From JBEIUL01 sp044356865 (GTDB lineage Bacteria; Planctomycetota; Phycisphaerae; Phycisphaerales; SM1A02): a stretch of DNA of 7,291 nt. Positions within the stretch are counted from its first letter, which is position 1. Each line of letters starts with the position of its first letter. The notes beneath the pieces were generated by a model. That model did no database searches and was not told where the DNA came from. It saw nothing but the letters and a program-made list of their open reading frames with translations. Positions 4,799-7,291 of this stretch are shown here, piece after piece. Made by a program: the position numbers and the translations under genes. Location of the stretch: assembly GCA_044356865.1 (NCBI GenBank), contig JBIKVN010000171.1, positions 1 through 7,291 on the forward strand, read 5' to 3'.

Positions 4799-7291
4799 TC
4801 AGCCGACCCCGACCGCCTCGGCGTCCCGGGCAGAGAGCATGCCCCCGTCCGATCGCTGGGCGACGGTGCCATCCCGCTTCCACGACCGGTCGCAGCGGGG
4901 CTCGGCGCGAAGGTCCTCGACCGCGATCGCGGCCGCCGCGGGATCGAGCCGCACGCGGCTGGTCCCGCAGAGGTCCGGCAGCTCGGGCAGGAACGGGGCG
5001 AGCTCGCCGTGCGGATCGGGCAGCACGAGGCCGGCGTCGAGCGGGTTCTCGATCCCGCGGGCCTTCGCCTTCTCGAGCGCCTCCGAGGCGAGCCCGCGGA
5101 CCGCGATCGCTTTCGCCCAACCGGCGTGGGCCTTTGGGCCGACGGTCTCGGCGAGCCTGGGGAACGTCTCGAGGTGGACGCACCGCCCGTCCGACTTCCA
5201 CAGGGCCCGGAACGCCTCGTCGGCGGTGTGCGGCAGGATCGGGGCGAGCAGCCGGCAGAGCAGGTCGGCGATCGTCCACATCACCGTCTGCGTGCGGCGG
5301 CGGCGCGGGGCGTCCTTACGGTCGCAGTAGAGGCGGTCCTTCGTGGCGACGCAGTAGGTCGCCGAGAGCGTCTCGTTGCAGAAGTCGTAGATCGCCTGGT
5401 GGGCGGCGCGGAAGTCGTAGCGGCCGAAAGCCTCGCGCACCGCGGCCTCGAGGGCGGCCGCCTCGGCCAGGGCCCACGCGTCGATCGACGCGGGATCGAT
5501 CGTGTGGAGGTCGACGCCGTCGGCCCGGATCTCGTCGCCGCTCGCCGGCAGGAAATCCTCGAGGTTCGAGAGCAGGAAGCGGATCGTGTTCCGCACCTTC
5601 CGGTAGCTCTCGCCGGCGACCTTGAAGAACTCGAGGTCGACCTTGATGTCGCCCTCGAAGGCGGCGCCCGAGACCCACCAGCGGCAGACGTCGGCGCCGG
5701 AGTCCTTGAGCAGCGCCTCGACGTCGAGGGCGTTGCCGAGCGACTTCGACATCTTCTTCCCGTCCTTGTCGACGATGAAGCCGTGGGTCAGGAGGGCCTT
5801 GAACGGCGCCCGGCCGGTCGCCCCGAGCGAGGCGAGGAGCGACGCCTGGAACCAGCCGCGGTGCTGGTCGCTGCCCTCGAGGTAGAGCTCGGAGGGGAAG
5901 CCGATGCCGCGGGAGCGCAGCACCGCGTTCCACGAGCTGCCCGCCTCGAACCAGACGTCGAAGATGTCGTGCATCTTCTCGAGCGTGGCGAGGTCGAGGT
6001 CCGGCGGCGCGTCGGGGTCGGACTTCGGGTCGTAGGCGGCCAGAAGCGTGGCCGGCGGCTCCTCGAACCAGGCGTCGCTGCCGCGGGCGGCGATCGCGGC
6101 CGCGACGGCGCGGATGCCGGCCGCCGTGAGGAACGCCGAGCCGTCGGGACGCCGGAACGCCGGGATCGGCAGGCCCCAGGCACGTTGGCGCGAGATGCAC
6201 CAGTCGGGCCGGCTCTCGAGCATGCCGCGGAGGCGGTTGCGGCCCCAGTCGGGGACGAACTTCACCTCGTCGGAGACGGCGGCGAGGGCCGCGGAGCGGA
6301 GGCTCTTCCCATCGCGCCGCGCCGGCCGGTCGACCGAGATGAACCACTGCTCGGTGGCCCGGAAGATCACCGGCGTCTTGCTGCGCCAGTCGTGTGGATA
6401 CGAGTGCGTGAAGCGGTGGTCGAAGAAGAGGTGGCCCGAACTGCGAAGGTGCTCGGTGACGAGCCCGTTCGCGGTCCAGATGTCCTTCCCGCGCAGCCAC
6501 TCGGGCACCGTCTCGTCGTAGGTTCCGTCCTCGCGGACCGGGCAGTAGGTCGCGAGCCCCTCGCGAAGGCCGGTGCGGTAGTCCTCGGCGCCGTGGCCCG
6601 GCGCGGTGTGGACGAGGCCGGTGCCGTCCTCGAGCGTGACGTACTCGGCGTGGACGACCTTCCCCTCGCGCGGGCAGAACGGGTGGCGGTAGCGGAGTCC
6701 GACGAGGTTCTTGCCGTCGGTCTCGGCAAGGATTTCCACCTCTTCGGCCTTCGCCGCGGCCGCGACCTTCGCGACGAGGTCGCTCGCGAGGATCGTCTCG
6801 CTGCCGTCGATCCGGGCGAGGGCGTAGCGATAGCCCTCGTGCACCGCGATCGCGAGGTTCGCCGGGAGCGTCCAGGGCGTCGTGGTCCAGATCATGAGGC
6901 TTGGAGTCACGTCCAGCTCGAGGTTCCCGTCCGGCCCCCCGAACGCCTTCTCGAACGCCTCGCGGTCGATGCCCTCGAACTCGACGTAGACCGAGAGATC
7001 CTCGCGCTCCTCGTACTCGAGCTCGGCCTCGGCGAGCGCCGTGCGGTTCGCGATCGACCAGTGCACCGGCTTCTTGTCGCGGTAGACCAAGCCCTGCTCG
7101 ACGAGGTCGGCGAAGACCTCGAGCGTGCGGGCCTCGTAGGCCGGGGCCATCGTGAAGTACGGGTCGGCGTAGTCGGCGAGCGTCAAGAGCCGCTGCATCT
7201 GCGTCGCCTGCAGCTTGATGAACTTCTCGGCCGAGCGGGCGCACTCGCGGCGGATCGCCATGCGGCGGACATCCGGGGCGAGCCCGTCGAG
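4799..7291 (-). CDS. ileS: Isoleucine--tRNA ligase (IleRS), N-terminus outside the window
   Basis: Class Ia synthetase that charges tRNA-Ile with isoleucine and edits mischarged valine. The frame is open to the window edge, and 830 residues are visible. The missing N-terminal part, perhaps about 100 residues, should hold the HIGH motif. Numbered from the Met at 7261, the order is: RTALAEAELEYEE (73-85); the CP1 editing domain with WTTTPWTLPAN (125-135) and GHGAEDY (222-228), which keeps the editing aspartate; DWCISRQRAWGLPIP (353-367), typical of IleRS; DVWFEAGSSW (435-444); GSDQHRGWFQ (463-472); KMSKS (503-507, bases 5755-5741); then the helical anticodon-binding domain. The C-terminal zinc knuckle is degenerate: only one of the usual four cysteines remains (C790), with Ser793, Ser810 and Asp813 at the others. 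The stop is TGA at 4801-4799. It heads, or lies within, a cluster with the glycosyltransferase and the tRNA-binding protein. Confidence 0.97.
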   Translation of the reverse strand, partial: LDGLAPDVRRMAIRRECARSAEKFIKLQATQMQRLLTLADYADPYFTMAPAYEARTLEVFADLVEQGLVYRDKKPVHWSIANRTALAEAELEYEEREDLSVYVEFEGIDREAFEKAFGGPDGNLELDVTPSLMIWTTTPWTLPANLAIAVHEGYRYALARIDGSETILASDLVAKVAAAAKAEEVEILAETDGKNLVGLRYRHPFCPREGKVVHAEYVTLEDGTGLVHTAPGHGAEDYRTGLREGLATYCPVREDGTYDETVPEWLRGKDIWTANGLVTEHLRSSGHLFFDHRFTHSYPHDWRSKTPVIFRATEQWFISVDRPARRDGKSLRSAALAAVSDEVKFVPDWGRNRLRGMLESRPDWCISRQRAWGLPIPAFRRPDGSAFLTAAGIRAVAAAIAARGSDAWFEEPPATLLAAYDPKSDPDAPPDLDLATLEKMHDIFDVWFEAGSSWNAVLRSRGIGFPSELYLEGSDQHRGWFQASLLASLGATGRAPFKALLTHGFIVDKDGKKMSKSLGNALDVEALLKDSGADVCRWWVSGAAFEGDIKVDLEFFKVAGESYRKVRNTIRFLLSNLEDFLPASGDEIRADGVDLHTIDPASIDAWALAEAAALEAAVREAFGRYDFRAAHQAIYDFCNETLSATYCVATKDRLYCDRKDAPRRRRTQTVMWTIADLLCRLLAPILPHTADEAFRALWKSDGRCVHLETFPRLAETVGPKAHAGWAKAIAVRGLASEALEKAKARGIENPLDAGLVLPDPHGELAPFLPELPDLCGTSRVRLDPAAAAIAVEDLRAEPRCDRSWKRDGTVAQRSDGGMLSARDAEAVGVG

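Noticed and set aside
4387..4872. A 161-codon frame crossing the C-run into the glycosyltransferase gene
   Set aside because: It is out of frame with the glycosyltransferase and has no recognisable domain. It is relevant only as a possible fusion partner if the tract length varies.
3015..5279. A 754-codon minus-strand frame that ends in the tRNA-binding protein
   Set aside because: Only its last 139 codons look like a protein family. The upstream part is an Arg- and Pro-rich shadow of ileS and the glycosyltransferase, and the coupled ATG at 3434 gives a normal start.
5316..7244. Long out-of-frame minus-strand open frame inside ileS
   Set aside because: It overlaps the clearly supported IleRS frame, is Arg-rich and has no motifs.
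1..7291. CRISPR arrays, insertion sequences, tRNA or rRNA genes, phage genes
   Set aside because: I saw no spaced direct repeats, transposase motifs, cloverleaf patterns or rRNA-like segments in the window.

Overview
The window is high-GC bacterial DNA (by eye about two thirds or more G+C). It most resembles a planctomycete, probably of the Phycisphaerae type. This placement is an inference. It rests on the style of the cysteine-free S4 protein, on the secreted SurA/PpiD-like protein with its 'MLKFLRQYQSWIL' signal anchor, and on weak or absent Shine-Dalgarno sites before several genes. Strong third-position G/C bias keeps long frames open on both strands, so many open frames here are shadows.

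Layout. Positions 1-374 hold no recognisable gene. The second half of this stretch looks like the control region of rpsD: an extended -10 promoter (238-266), a short leader with three successive hairpins, and a Shine-Dalgarno site. The plus strand then carries rpsD (375-974), a 135-base gap with terminator-like inverted repeats and a pyrimidine tract, and a 625-residue signal-anchored protein (1110-2987).

The minus strand carries a convergent cluster, read from right to left. It starts with ileS (enters from beyond 7291, stops at 4799). A family 4-like glycosyltransferase follows (4723-3431), then a small stand-alone tRNA-binding OB-fold protein (3434-3015) that resembles the C-terminal module or beta subunit of methionyl-tRNA synthetase. 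The last two genes overlap by four bases (ATGA) and are probably translationally coupled. The two gene groups meet tail to tail with 27 bases between them.

How the genes work together. Most of the window is translation machinery: S4 in the small ribosomal subunit, IleRS charging tRNA-Ile, and a tRNA-binding accessory protein. The glycosyltransferase is the outsider. I see no clearly new system. The points most worth a second look are the IleRS C-terminal zinc knuckle, which keeps its outline but has lost three of four cysteines; the structured rpsD leader; and a run of 14 C between ileS and the glycosyltransferase.
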